Part shown: piece after piece, positions 1 through 9,165 of the stretch
Position numbering within the stretch: position 1 is the stretch's first letter
How the letters are laid out: each line of letters begins with the position of its first letter
Program-made: the position numbers and the translations under genes
Notes under the pieces: model-generated
Seen by the model: the letters and a program-made list of their open reading frames with translations, nothing else
Told to the model about the DNA's origin: nothing
Databases searched by the model: none
Assembly: GCA_943788645.1 (NCBI GenBank)
Contig: CALSRC010000001.1
Span: 434,001-498,000 of the forward strand
Reading direction: 5' to 3'
DNA: 64,000 nt
Source of the DNA: UA16 sp002292325
GTDB taxonomy: Bacteria; Bacteroidota; Bacteroidia; Flavobacteriales_D; Sanyastnellaceae

Positions 1-1
1 G

Positions 2-1306
2 GAGTTGACCGCACGTTGGAGTGTGCGAACGGATGTCTACCGCATGCGATTCCATCGCAACTGGTACAAGCTCGATCGCTATCAAGATGCGAGCGGAGAT
101 CACCATTCCTTGCTGTCTCTTTATGAGTCAGGCCAAACAGCATTGTTGCAGCAACCAACTGCACAAGACGCTTTATTGCAACTCAAGGCAAACAACCGAG
201 ACTATGTCTCACAAGGTATTGAACACCGGGGCATCGTGAAAGGGCAATCGGGCAATCAATTGGTCTATGGTGTGCGTCTGCACGAGGATGAGGTGGATCG
301 ATTTGAATGGCGTGATGGATATGCATTGACCGCAGATGGAATGCAAATGGTGCAGCCTGGGGAACCGGGTTCGGCAGGCAACCGATTAGACGGCGCACGT
401 GCACTGGCGGGGTATGTTCGCGGAACCGTTCGCAGGTCGGGGTGGACCTTTACTCCTGGTCTTCGAACCGAACAAATGGAATTTAACCGATTGGATTTTG
501 GTGCAGACAATGCCGCCAGGGATGGAGAGTCCGCGGATCAACGGACCAATCGGGTTTCTGTCTGGTTGCCGGGGCTGGGAGTGAATTACTCTATTTCCGA
601 TGAGGTTCAAATGTTTACAGGTGTTCACAGGGGGTTCATTCCTCCTGGAAGTACCCCTGGAACTCAATCAGAAACCAGTTTGAATACGGAATTGGGCTAC
701 CGATGGTCGAAGCAACGAATCAACGGACAGCTCGTAGCTTTTTTCAACTCGTACAACCACCTCATGGGATCCGATTTAACGGCAAATGGAGGGATTGGCT
801 CAGGGGATTTGTTCAACGGAGGTTCGGCGCGAACGCATGGAGTGGAATGCGAGATGACAATGGACTTGCTCGCATCGAATGATGCATGGTCGGCCCCTGT
901 TCGATTGACGTATACGTATACCAATGCTCGTTTCACCTCAGACTTTGAAAGTGATTTTGGTCCATGGGATACGGTGCGGGACGGCGACTTCCTTCCATAT
1001 TTGGCACCCCATCAAGGAAATGCGCAATTCACATTGATCTCTGGCCTTTGGTCGGGTGAGATGAGTTACCGGTATGTGGCTGCGATGCGAACGGTGGCGG
1101 GAAATGCAGCGCTTGATTTCGTGGAGACTACGGATGCTGCGTCCATCTTCGATGCAGTGATTCGAAGGGAATTTCGATCGGGGTTTCAGGGCTATCTCGG
1201 TGTCAACAACCTGTTCGATGCCGTTGTCGTTGTCGCAAAGAGGCCAGCAGGCCTGAGACCAGCCATGCCAAGGCTGTTCCGCATTGGCATGCGGTGGGCG
1301 ATCTAA
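2..1306 (+). CDS. TonB-dependent receptor, FecA-like (3' part)
   Basis: This is the C-terminal part, about 434 residues, of an outer-membrane TonB-dependent receptor. The frame is open to the window edge, so the signal peptide, TonB box and plug lie upstream and are not seen. Alternating aromatic and polar beta-strands are evident, with phrases typical of FecA-type barrels (NWYKLDRYQD near the start, VSQGIEHRG, GYRWSKQRINGQL, GYLGVNNLFDAVVV near the end). FecA-type receptors import ferric citrate or other siderophores using TonB energy; the substrate here cannot be read from the sequence. The protein ends in RIGMRWAI, without the usual terminal aromatic residue. Its stop codon overlaps the stop of the convergent proline dehydrogenase gene. 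Family assignment is good; ligand assignment is only inference. Confidence 0.8.
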   Translation, partial: ELTARWSVRTDVYRMRFHRNWYKLDRYQDASGDHHSLLSLYESGQTALLQQPTAQDALLQLKANNRDYVSQGIEHRGIVKGQSGNQLVYGVRLHEDEVDRFEWRDGYALTADGMQMVQPGEPGSAGNRLDGARALAGYVRGTVRRSGWTFTPGLRTEQMEFNRLDFGADNAARDGESADQRTNRVSVWLPGLGVNYSISDEVQMFTGVHRGFIPPGSTPGTQSETSLNTELGYRWSKQRINGQLVAFFNSYNHLMGSDLTANGGIGSGDLFNGGSARTHGVECEMTMDLLASNDAWSAPVRLTYTYTNARFTSDFESDFGPWDTVRDGDFLPYLAPHQGNAQFTLISGLWSGEMSYRYVAAMRTVAGNAALDFVETTDAASIFDAVIRREFRSGFQGYLGVNNLFDAVVVVAKRPAGLRPAMPRLFRIGMRWAI

Positions 1307-2571
1307 GTTCCATGTTGCTTTCTCCGGGCAACCTCCTTTCGGATCAACTCCAATTCGCGGGAAGTTTGACCTGCCACCGAAGAATTCTCTTCAGCACGTC
1401 TCAGGAGGTAAGGAATCGTCTCCCGAATCGGCCCAAACGGAACATATTTGGCGACGCGGTAGCCCGCTGCGGACAAATTAAAACTGATGTGGTCGCTCAT
1501 ACCCAATAACTGAGCAAACCAAAAACGTCCATCCTCCGGATCAAGTCCAGATTGGATCATCTTCTCCGCCAGCAGAGCGTTGCTTTTTTCGTTGTGACTG
1601 CCAGCGCAGCATGATAGGTGATGGGCATGATCCACACACCATCCCAAAGCCGCATCAAAATCTCGATCAGTCGCTTCTTTATTGGGCTGAATAGGAGAGG
1701 GGTAGCCTTTTTCTGCGGCACGGTCTCGTTCTTTTTCCATATAAGCTCCACGCACCAACTTCACCCCCAACTGCCAGCCTTCTGTTTTGGCCTGTTCTGT
1801 CAAGCGTTGTAAATAAGCGAGCCGATCAGTCCGGTAGAGTTGAACGGTATTGTAAACCATGGCTTTGGTAGCATTGTGCCGTTGCATGGCTGTTCGTGCC
1901 AAGTCATCAATGGCCGGTTGCAACCAAGATTCCTCAGCATCGATTAAAACCGGAGTCCCCAAATCGGCTGCGGCAGCGCACAGGGCGACGACGCGATTTT
2001 GTACCCGCTCCCACGCTTTCTGTTCTTCGTTTGTGAGGGTGTTTCCGTCGGCCGATACTTTTTCCAACAACGCAGTGGGTGCGACGCCACTGATTTTGAA
2101 AACCGAGAAGGCATGTCGATCATCACAATGGGTGGATTGAATTGCCGCGAGAATCTCCATGAATGTGGCTTCCAAATCAGCTTCCGTTTCCTTGCCCTCG
2201 GCACTGTAATCCAAAATGGTGTGGACCTTGCCTTTCGCCAGTCCCGCTATGGTCTGCTCACATTGGGCAATCGTCTCTCCTCCACAGAAATGGGAGTAAA
2301 CGGTCGGGCGAATCGCCCATCCAACAGGGATTCTTAGCCCAAGAGCCACATCCATGAGCACTTTTCCAAATCGCACCAATCCTGAATTTCCAACGGTTTG
2401 AAAAAGCAGAAGGGCCTTGTGAAGTTGCCCCGAACTGAGGCGAGCAAACGCGCGTTCGGTGTTTTCGAAGTTGGGAAAATGAGACTTGTTCACGACTCGA
2501 ATTTTGGGTGCATTGACCGTTGCGCGAATATACGATGGTGGAAGCCGACTTCGTACGTGTCGAACATCCAT
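1303..2571 (-). CDS. Proline dehydrogenase family protein
   Basis: FAD-dependent proline dehydrogenase oxidises L-proline to pyrroline-5-carboxylate and passes electrons to the quinone pool. The monofunctional single-domain form is seen here, about 422 residues. Visible signatures are LIDAEESW (about residues 209-216), GVKLVRGAYMEKER (about 269-282), SHNEKS, and the C-terminal FAD/substrate motif FAQLLGMSDHISF followed by YVPFGP and PYLLRRAEEN. The start is uncertain. I take the ATG at 2571, but homologues usually begin close to the phrase FPNFENTERAF, and an in-frame GTG at 2493 would give a more typical N-terminus and leave room for a divergent promoter facing the M20 peptidase gene. It is convergent with the TonB receptor gene, with stops overlapping. 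Confidence 0.88.
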   Translation of the reverse strand: MDVRHVRSRLPPSYIRATVNAPKIRVVNKSHFPNFENTERAFARLSSGQLHKALLLFQTVGNSGLVRFGKVLMDVALGLRIPVGWAIRPTVYSHFCGGETIAQCEQTIAGLAKGKVHTILDYSAEGKETEADLEATFMEILAAIQSTHCDDRHAFSVFKISGVAPTALLEKVSADGNTLTNEEQKAWERVQNRVVALCAAAADLGTPVLIDAEESWLQPAIDDLARTAMQRHNATKAMVYNTVQLYRTDRLAYLQRLTEQAKTEGWQLGVKLVRGAYMEKERDRAAEKGYPSPIQPNKEATDRDFDAALGWCVDHAHHLSCCAGSHNEKSNALLAEKMIQSGLDPEDGRFWFAQLLGMSDHISFNLSAAGYRVAKYVPFGPIRETIPYLLRRAEENSSVAGQTSRELELIRKEVARRKQHGT

Positions 2572-2620
2572 CCCAGTTGACTTAAATTCGTACAAAACTC
2601 ACTTGAAATATCGTTTAGCC

Positions 2621-4015
2621 ATGGCAGCTTGTACTCCGTATATCGAAACCCACCGCGATCGGTTTTTGAATGAACTCATCGACTTATTACGTATACCGTC
2701 GATTTCCGCTGACCCCGCCTACGCAGGGGATGTTGTGCGTTGCGCAGAAGTGGTCGCTGATCAGCTGAAAATGGCCGGTGCTGAAAATGTCGAAATCATC
2801 CCAACCGAAGGTTTTCCTGTTGTTTACGGCGAAAAAATGGTGTCAGCGGATGCTCCAACGGTGCTGGTTTACGGCCATTACGATGTCCAGCCTGCCGTTC
2901 CATTGGAGCTTTGGGATTCGCCCGCCTTTGAACCGGTGATCAAGAAGACGGAACTCCATCCGGAGGGAGCCATTTTTGCGAGGGGTGCTTGCGATGACAA
3001 GGGCCAAGTTTTTATGCATGTGAAGGCGCTAGAAGCAATGGTGCAGTCCAATGCTTTGCACTGTAACGTGAAGTTCATGATTGAAGGAGAGGAGGAAGTG
3101 GGCTCTGCTCACCTTGAGCCATTTTTGGAGGCTCATCGTGAGAAATTGGCTGCGGATATAGTCTTGGTGAGTGATACAGGCATCATCGCGAATGATGTGC
3201 CATCCATAACCGTGGGCCTTCGTGGTCTGAGCTATGTCGAAGTCGAAGTGACTGGGCCCAACCGAGATCTGCACAGTGGATTGTATGGTGGAGCCGCTCC
3301 GAACCCCATTAATATCCTGTGTGAGATGATTGCTTCGCTCAAGGATGAGGACCAACGGATTTTGGTTGAAGGATTTTATGAGGATGTGGTGGAGTTGTCA
3401 GCGGACGAGCGAGACGCAATGGCCGAAGCACCCTTTGATGAATCCGAATACAAACGCAGCATCGACATCGGTGCGGTGGAGGGAGAAGAGGGCTATAGCG
3501 CACCTGAGCGCATGAGCATCCGACCCACGTTGGACGTCAATGGAATATGGGGAGGATACACAGGAGATGGAGCAAAAACAGTGATCGCGAGTAAGGCATC
3601 TGCCAAAATCTCCATGCGGTTGGTTCCCAACCAGGATCCTGAAAAAATCACCGAGCTGTTTACGCGCCATTTCAATGCGATTGCCCCACCGTCCGTTAAG
3701 GTGAAGATTACACCCATGCACGGTGGTCAACCTGCGGTGACGCCAACCGATTCGATTGCCTACCAAGCAGCTTCGGCAGCGATGGAGGCGACTTTCGGCC
3801 GAAAGCCGGTGCCTTTCCGAGGTGGGGGCTCCATCCCGATTGTCGCGAGCTTTGAACAAATATTGGGATTAAAGACGGTGCTGATGGGCTTTGGGTTGGA
3901 CAGCGATGCGATTCATTCACCCAACGAGCACTACGGCGTATTTAATTACTTCAAAGGCATTGAGACCATTCCATTGTTCCATGAGCACTTTGCCCGATTG
4001 AGCGCCCAAGCATGA
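2621..4015 (+). CDS. M20 family metallo-dipeptidase
   Basis: Di-zinc dipeptidase of the M20/M28 clan (CNDP-like branch), 464 residues. Metal and catalytic motifs are all present: YGHYDVQP (His86, Asp88), ARGACDDKGQ with the bridging aspartate, FMIEGEEEVGS with the catalytic Glu-Glu pair, LHSGLYGG in the lid/dimerisation domain, and a late GGGSIP loop. There is no signal peptide, so it is expected to be cytosolic and to hydrolyse peptides from protein turnover or uptake. The reading frame is open further upstream, but the ATG at 2621 gives the normal N-terminus; the upstream codons overlap the divergent proline dehydrogenase gene. Its last codons overlap the next start by four bases (ATGA), so it heads a translationally coupled run. 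Confidence 0.92.
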   Translation: MAACTPYIETHRDRFLNELIDLLRIPSISADPAYAGDVVRCAEVVADQLKMAGAENVEIIPTEGFPVVYGEKMVSADAPTVLVYGHYDVQPAVPLELWDSPAFEPVIKKTELHPEGAIFARGACDDKGQVFMHVKALEAMVQSNALHCNVKFMIEGEEEVGSAHLEPFLEAHREKLAADIVLVSDTGIIANDVPSITVGLRGLSYVEVEVTGPNRDLHSGLYGGAAPNPINILCEMIASLKDEDQRILVEGFYEDVVELSADERDAMAEAPFDESEYKRSIDIGAVEGEEGYSAPERMSIRPTLDVNGIWGGYTGDGAKTVIASKASAKISMRLVPNQDPEKITELFTRHFNAIAPPSVKVKITPMHGGQPAVTPTDSIAYQAASAAMEATFGRKPVPFRGGGSIPIVASFEQILGLKTVLMGFGLDSDAIHSPNEHYGVFNYFKGIETIPLFHEHFARLSAQA

Positions 4016-4464
4016 GCAGACTGGGGTATGTTCTGTTAACCTTTGTGCTCATGAGCTGCAATGCATTGCAGCCTGTCGAGGTCGTGCGGGTTGAAGGCCT
4101 GACGGATTTGTCGATTTCACGAGGAGGCATTGAAGGTGAGGTAACGCTCATCTTGCACAACCCGAACCCCGTTGCGATTCAAGCGGAGACTGTTGATGTC
4201 GTTGTGGGGATCAATGGGCAGGAGGTCGGGCGAATAGAATTGCCTTATGCACAATCGATTCAGAAAGGGATCGACCAAACGCTCAAGTTAAAGGTGCGTT
4301 CAGAGCCGCGCGCTTTGCTGTCGGTCCTTGAGCAAAATTGGTTGCAAATTTTACAAGGGAATGACGTGGAAGTGAGCCTGAACGGAAGTGTTGGAGGCAG
4401 TGCTTTCGGCTTGGGAGTGAGCATTCCTGTCGTGTCTACTCAAAACATGAAAATACAATTGTGA
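4012..4464 (+). CDS. LEA14-like (WHy domain) lipoprotein
   Basis: A 150-residue lipoprotein with a short signal ending in LMSC (lipidated Cys16) and then one compact beta-sandwich. The phrase LILHNPNPVAIQAETVDV is the hallmark of the LEA14/WHy domain (NPNP motif), a fold found in plant desiccation proteins and bacterial lipoproteins of unknown biochemical function. It probably sits on the periplasmic face of the outer membrane. The start overlaps the M20 gene by four bases and its stop overlaps the next start by one base (TGATG), so the three genes should be co-translated. No catalytic residues are apparent, and a role in envelope stability is inference only. Confidence 0.75.
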   Translation: MSRLGYVLLTFVLMSCNALQPVEVVRVEGLTDLSISRGGIEGEVTLILHNPNPVAIQAETVDVVVGINGQEVGRIELPYAQSIQKGIDQTLKLKVRSEPRALLSVLEQNWLQILQGNDVEVSLNGSVGGSAFGLGVSIPVVSTQNMKIQL

Positions 4465-7400
4465 TGTTGCGAATAAACGATTTAGCGGGTACCATGACCG
4501 GTACGGTAATGGCCTTCATGGCGCTGGTATTGCACGTTAACCCGGTGCAGGGACAGGACGTTGACTCCGTCATTGAAGGGATGAATGTGCGGCACATCGG
4601 TCCGGGCGCTATGAGTGGCCGTGTGACCTCCATTGATGTTCAAAGGAATCGGCCAGAGGTCATCTACATCGGAACAGCGAGCGGAGGGCTTTGGCGCTCG
4701 GAGACTGCAGGTGTGGAGTGGGAGCCGCTATTTGATGATCAGCCTACTCAAAGCATCGGTGCGGTTGCCATTGCTCCTTCGAACCCGGATGTGATTTGGG
4801 TTGGAACGGGCGAAGGGAATCCCCGAAACTCCCATTCGAGTGGTCGGGGAATCTTTCGCAGCATTGATGGTGGTGCGACGTGGGAGATGATGGGGCTCGA
4901 AGGCACGCGAAACATTCATCGCATCATTGTGCACCCTACAGACCATCAAACCGTGTGGGTCGGTGCCATCGGAACGGCTTGGGGAGACAGCCCGAACCGC
5001 GGAATTTACAAGACTACAGATGGGGGAAAAACGTGGGAGCATCAGCTTTACATCGATGAACGAACGGGGGTAGCGGACATGATCCTGGATCCCTCCAATC
5101 CAGATAAACTCATCGCCGCGATGTGGTCGCATCGCCGCGAGCCGTGGTTCTTCACGAGTGGTGGAGATGGGAGCGGCTTACACATCACCCATGACGGAGG
5201 TCAGAATTGGAAGGAATTGACAGAGGAAGAGGGATTACCAGGGGGTGAATTGGGTCGCATCGGATTGACGATGAGCGAAGCGAACACGGATGTGATATAT
5301 GCCTTGGTGGAGTCCTCTAGCACGGGCTTGTATCATTCGAAAGATGGCGGACTGAATTGGTCGATGATTCAAAGCAAACAAGTGGGGAATCGACCGTTTT
5401 ATTACGCAGATATATACGCGGATCCGTCGGACGAGAATCGGCTGTTCAATTTATATTCCATGGTGGACATGAGCGAAGACGGAGGAAAAACGTTTCGAAC
5501 GATTCTCCCGTACAGCGGAGTCCATCCGGATCACCACGCGTTTTACATCCATCCAGATGACCCAAATTACTTGATTGACGGCAACGATGGCGGACTGAAT
5601 ATCAGCCGAGATGGCGGCCAAACTTGGACATTCGTAAACAATTTGCCGTTGGGTCAATTCTATCATATTTCGGTGGATAACGCTGTTCCTTACCGGATTT
5701 ATGGTGGAATGCAAGACAACGGTTCATGGGTCGGGCCCAGTGAGGTGTGGCATGTGGGGGGCATTCGGAATGAGGATTGGCAAGAAATTTTATTTGGAGA
5801 TGGATTCGATGTATTGCCCGCTACAAATGACCTGAATACCGCTTATGCGATGTACCAAGGGGGGTCCTTGTCGCGCGTCGATTTGCGCAACGGAGATGCC
5901 ACATCGGTTCAACCCGTACCGCATGATTCAACAGCCCTTCGCTTCGCCTGGAACGCCGCGGTTGCGGCAGATCCATTTCACCCAGATGGTGTGTATTTTG
6001 GGAGCCAATTTTTGCACCATAGCACTGACCGAGGCAACTCTTGGGTGCCTCGCAGTCCAGATTTGACAACCAATGATCCAGAGAAGCAGGACCAAGCGAA
6101 TTCGGGGGGATTGACCATTGATGCGACACAAGCAGAAAACCACTGTACGGTCTTATGCATCGCACCCAATCCACAGCGTGAGGGTGAGATTTGGGTAGGC
6201 ACGGATGATGGTCGCATTCAGCATACCACGGATGGGGGAACAACGTGGACGGATCACGCGGAAACCATCAAACGCTTTCCGGTCGGAGCATGGATTCCTC
6301 AGATTCAAGTGAGTCCTCACGATCCAGATGAGGTGTATGTGGTTGTTAACGATTACCGTCGGAACAATTGGCAGCCGTACCTCTACCGGACAATGGACGG
6401 TGGCACTTCATGGGTTCGGTTGGTTCTTGAAACAGGTGAGGTCACAGGCCACGCTCTTTCTGTGGTTCAAGACCCAGAGGAGGCGTCTTTGTTGTTTTTG
6501 GGAACCGAAGAAGGTCTTTTTATCAGTTTTGATCGCGGTGCAAACTGGAAGCGTTGGACGCATGAGGTGCCATCTGTCCCAGTTCGCGATATGGTCATTC
6601 ATCCGCGCGATGGGGACTTGATTTTAGGCACGTTTGGTCGTGCAGCGTATGTCATTGATGACATTGATCCTCTCCGAGCGTTGGCAAGCGATGGCAACGG
6701 CATGTTGAATGAAAGCCTTCGCTTGTTTGCTATTCCCGATGCGTACCAGGTCAATTTTCGCAGGCATGTTGGCGCACGTTTTCCTGCGGATCATTATTGG
6801 AGTGGAGAGAATTACCGAGGGGGGGTGAGGATGCAATGGTACATTCATCCTGATACTGCCGATGCCTACGAAGGGGAAGAGTTGTTATGGGCGGTGTTGG
6901 ATGCTCGAGGAGATACCGTTCGCAACGGCTCTAAGACAGCCGATGCAGGCATTCAGGATATGAGGTGGCGTTTTGATACCAATGGCATGGACTGGCCACG
7001 GCGTGCAATCAAAAAGAAGAAAGACCAACCTTCGGGAGGCGGCCCGGATGTCCTGCCAGGTGTTTACACGGTTCAACTCGCTCTCGGGGAACACCGCGCA
7101 GAAGCAGATGTGGTTGTGCATCCCGACCCCCGTGTCCCTTACGACCAAAAGGCGCATGAAATGAGGAGATTGCACCAGCAGGTGGTCATGGAGGCGGTGA
7201 AACCGATTTCCATTGGGATGGATCAAATTCAACGAGCCCTCGCCACAATTGAAGTGGTGGAGCAAGAGCTAAAGTGGATCCCAGATTCATTGAAAAAGGA
7301 TGCAAAAACGCTAGCAGATTCACTCAAATCGACGCTTCGAGAAGTTGAAGAAATCTACACCGAGCCACGTGATTTCAAAGGCATTGAAAGCGTAACAGAG

Positions 7401-7628
7401 CGGTTGAGCTCTGTGATGTGGACGGCGTTTTCAATCAACGGTGGAAAGGATGCCCCTGGAGGCAATGCGATGCGTGCGCTGGAACGACTGCATGAGGGCG
7501 CTTCGTCCTTTGTAAAAGCTGTGGATGACGCTATGACGGGTGTTTGGGTCGACTGGTTAGAGGCTGTTGAGGCCATTGATCGTTCACCGGGACGGCTTTA
7601 CGAAGCGGCAGGTGAGCAAGAGGAGTAA
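4464..7628 (+). CDS. Large BNR/Asp-box (sortilin-like) repeat exoprotein
   Basis: A 1054-residue exported protein with an N-terminal hydrophobic signal ending near VQGQ. The first about 750 residues are beta-propeller blades carrying at least ten Asp-box-like motifs, for example IDGGATWEMM, TTDGGKTWEHQ, THDGGQNWKEL, SRDGGQTWTFV and TMDGGTSWVRL. This is the architecture of the VPS10/sortilin and glycosyl-hydrolase BNR superfamily. The last about 300 residues are a beta domain and a helical, charged tail with no T9SS sorting domain, so a periplasmic location is as likely as a surface one. Proteins of this size and layout are common in Bacteroidota and lack a proven function; peptide or glycan binding is a guess. 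The true start may be the ATG at 4494. It is coupled to the LEA14-like gene by a one-base overlap. Confidence 0.8.
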   Translation: MLRINDLAGTMTGTVMAFMALVLHVNPVQGQDVDSVIEGMNVRHIGPGAMSGRVTSIDVQRNRPEVIYIGTASGGLWRSETAGVEWEPLFDDQPTQSIGAVAIAPSNPDVIWVGTGEGNPRNSHSSGRGIFRSIDGGATWEMMGLEGTRNIHRIIVHPTDHQTVWVGAIGTAWGDSPNRGIYKTTDGGKTWEHQLYIDERTGVADMILDPSNPDKLIAAMWSHRREPWFFTSGGDGSGLHITHDGGQNWKELTEEEGLPGGELGRIGLTMSEANTDVIYALVESSSTGLYHSKDGGLNWSMIQSKQVGNRPFYYADIYADPSDENRLFNLYSMVDMSEDGGKTFRTILPYSGVHPDHHAFYIHPDDPNYLIDGNDGGLNISRDGGQTWTFVNNLPLGQFYHISVDNAVPYRIYGGMQDNGSWVGPSEVWHVGGIRNEDWQEILFGDGFDVLPATNDLNTAYAMYQGGSLSRVDLRNGDATSVQPVPHDSTALRFAWNAAVAADPFHPDGVYFGSQFLHHSTDRGNSWVPRSPDLTTNDPEKQDQANSGGLTIDATQAENHCTVLCIAPNPQREGEIWVGTDDGRIQHTTDGGTTWTDHAETIKRFPVGAWIPQIQVSPHDPDEVYVVVNDYRRNNWQPYLYRTMDGGTSWVRLVLETGEVTGHALSVVQDPEEASLLFLGTEEGLFISFDRGANWKRWTHEVPSVPVRDMVIHPRDGDLILGTFGRAAYVIDDIDPLRALASDGNGMLNESLRLFAIPDAYQVNFRRHVGARFPADHYWSGENYRGGVRMQWYIHPDTADAYEGEELLWAVLDARGDTVRNGSKTADAGIQDMRWRFDTNGMDWPRRAIKKKKDQPSGGGPDVLPGVYTVQLALGEHRAEADVVVHPDPRVPYDQKAHEMRRLHQQVVMEAVKPISIGMDQIQRALATIEVVEQELKWIPDSLKKDAKTLADSLKSTLREVEEIYTEPRDFKGIESVTERLSSVMWTAFSINGGKDAPGGNAMRALERLHEGASSFVKAVDDAMTGVWVDWLEAVEAIDRSPGRLYEAAGEQEE

Positions 7629-7645
7629 CTGCGGAACGAGATCGT

Positions 7646-8287
7646 TCAGCCCAATTTCCAGGTGAATAACCATTGAATGGCCATGTTCATCATGAAGCTA
7701 TCCCAACGCTGAACTGGTTGCGAAGGGCGCTCACTAATGGGCAATAGGCTTTGAGATAATCGCGCCTCTACTCCCATGTTTTCGCTCCATTGGTAGCCGG
7801 CATGAAGGACGCCTCCTAGGTCGATGGAATTCAGTTCGAGGTAAGTCAGTTCATCGTATCCCGCCCCATAGAAATCCTCTTCTCCAGCGATCAAAATACT
7901 GGGTTGTAACCCCGCACCCCACCACCATTCCGGTTGGGGATTCCAGACTTTCGTCAGAGGTAAATCGATGTACGTGAACCTGTAACGCCAAGAATTGAAA
8001 TCACCGTTTTTGGTGTCGGGTACGCGACGGCTGCCTTTTTGTGTGTAGAGGATGCCCCATTGGACACCATGTCTCGATGAGCGGCGCACGTCCACAGTCG
8101 CACCGGCGGAGATTCCAAATTTATTGAATCCTGAAATTTGATCACCATGAACTTGCGTCGCTGAAAAACCCATATGCAGCTGTGCAGTAAAAGTCAAAGG
8201 GTCTCCCTGGCTCCACGCAACGCTCATGCATGATGAGGTCAGGAAGAGGCCTATGAGTAAGGTTGGAATGGAGCGAAAGGCCTTCAA
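7646..8287 (-). CDS. Small outer-membrane beta-barrel protein
   Basis: A 213-residue protein with a signal peptide (KAFRSIPTLLIGLFL, cleavage probably after AWSQ) followed by strands typical of small Bacteroidota barrels: GISAGATVDVRRSS, GVQWGILYTQKGSRRV, YRFTYIDLPLTKVW, WWWGAGLQPSILI, GVLHAGYQW, GVEARLSQSLL and a last strand MAIQWLFTWKLG. That pattern is the PorT/OMP_b-brl style 8- to 10-strand barrel. The start is decided by context: the only codon that gives a clean signal peptide is a TTG that overlaps the TGA of the upstream Omp28-like gene (TTGA). It is the last gene of a three-gene operon with an exported thioredoxin and an Omp28-like lipoprotein. The specific function is not recognisable. 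Confidence 0.72.
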   Translation of the reverse strand: MKAFRSIPTLLIGLFLTSSCMSVAWSQGDPLTFTAQLHMGFSATQVHGDQISGFNKFGISAGATVDVRRSSRHGVQWGILYTQKGSRRVPDTKNGDFNSWRYRFTYIDLPLTKVWNPQPEWWWGAGLQPSILIAGEEDFYGAGYDELTYLELNSIDLGGVLHAGYQWSENMGVEARLSQSLLPISERPSQPVQRWDSFMMNMAIQWLFTWKLG

Positions 8288-9165
8288 TTCAAGTGAATTT
8301 CTTCGACATTGATGACATAGCCATCCGCATCTGAAACCACTGCGAGCACCGTGCAATTTTCCAGCACCCAAGCCTCCTCCCATGTAAAGGTGACGGATTG
8401 CGTCGCGACATCACTGGCACTGGCTCCTCCGGATGCTGTTCCGAATCCAACACCCACTGCACCTTGAACAGAGCCTCGCAAGACGTGATTGAATTCGTAG
8501 TCCTCCACAACTTCGGGATTCGAAGCATAATCCAATTGATAATCGAAGATGTGGGATTCAAGAATCAGCCAAGCAATCTGAATGGGACCATTGACGTCTT
8601 CATAAAAGGTGCCATGCAAGTGAAGATTCAAGTGCCCATTTGCAGGAGCCCATTCGTATGCGTGTTGCAATCCGATCGAGGGAGAACCGGCGAGCTCTTC
8701 GATCACTTTTTCCTCCCATTGTGCAGGAGCCCAAAAGGAGCCCACGCCATTGACGCGGTTGACCCGTCCAACAGGATTGGCTTGGAAATCCAATTGATCC
8801 CAAAAAACAGTTCCTTCTTCTGTGGTCCAATCGGTATCGAAGTAATTATCATCTGTCCCCGCGAGGTTGCCCGCATGAATGGCCATGACGCTGACCAACC
8901 CTTCGTAATTTTCTGCGATGTCCTCCGCAATGATTGCCGCTGCTGGGCAGTTCCCGCATTGATGCGCGGTAAAATCTTCCACCAGGACGCGTTTGATGGC
9001 TTGGGCTTGAGGTAACGCATTGAATACAGGCGGGGGCCCGTAGACGGACTCCAAATAATTGGTGGTGACGGGAATGACGGGATCCTCAATTTCGTCACAG
9101 GCCACGATGCCAAAGACGATGAGAACCAGGCTCCAAGGGCCGATAAGCTTGGCGGTCCTTCGCAT
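8284..9165 (-). CDS. Omp28-family lipoprotein with thioredoxin-like domain
   Basis: A 293-residue lipoprotein: signal LVLIVFGIVAC with lipidated Cys23, then a low-complexity spacer, then a thioredoxin-like domain whose first strand carries VLVEDFTAHQCGNCP (about residues 60-74), giving a CxxC pair. This matches the Omp28-related family of Bacteroidota outer-membrane-associated proteins. The second half (about 165-293) is a beta-rich C-terminal domain ending VINVEEIHLN, without a T9SS signal. It starts one base inside the end of the thioredoxin gene upstream (TAATG) and overlaps the barrel gene downstream by four bases. The paired cysteines suggest thiol chemistry at the outer membrane, but enzymatic activity of Omp28 proteins is not established. 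Confidence 0.8.
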   Translation of the reverse strand: MRRTAKLIGPWSLVLIVFGIVACDEIEDPVIPVTTNYLESVYGPPPVFNALPQAQAIKRVLVEDFTAHQCGNCPAAAIIAEDIAENYEGLVSVMAIHAGNLAGTDDNYFDTDWTTEEGTVFWDQLDFQANPVGRVNRVNGVGSFWAPAQWEEKVIEELAGSPSIGLQHAYEWAPANGHLNLHLHGTFYEDVNGPIQIAWLILESHIFDYQLDYASNPEVVEDYEFNHVLRGSVQGAVGVGFGTASGGASASDVATQSVTFTWEEAWVLENCTVLAVVSDADGYVINVEEIHLN

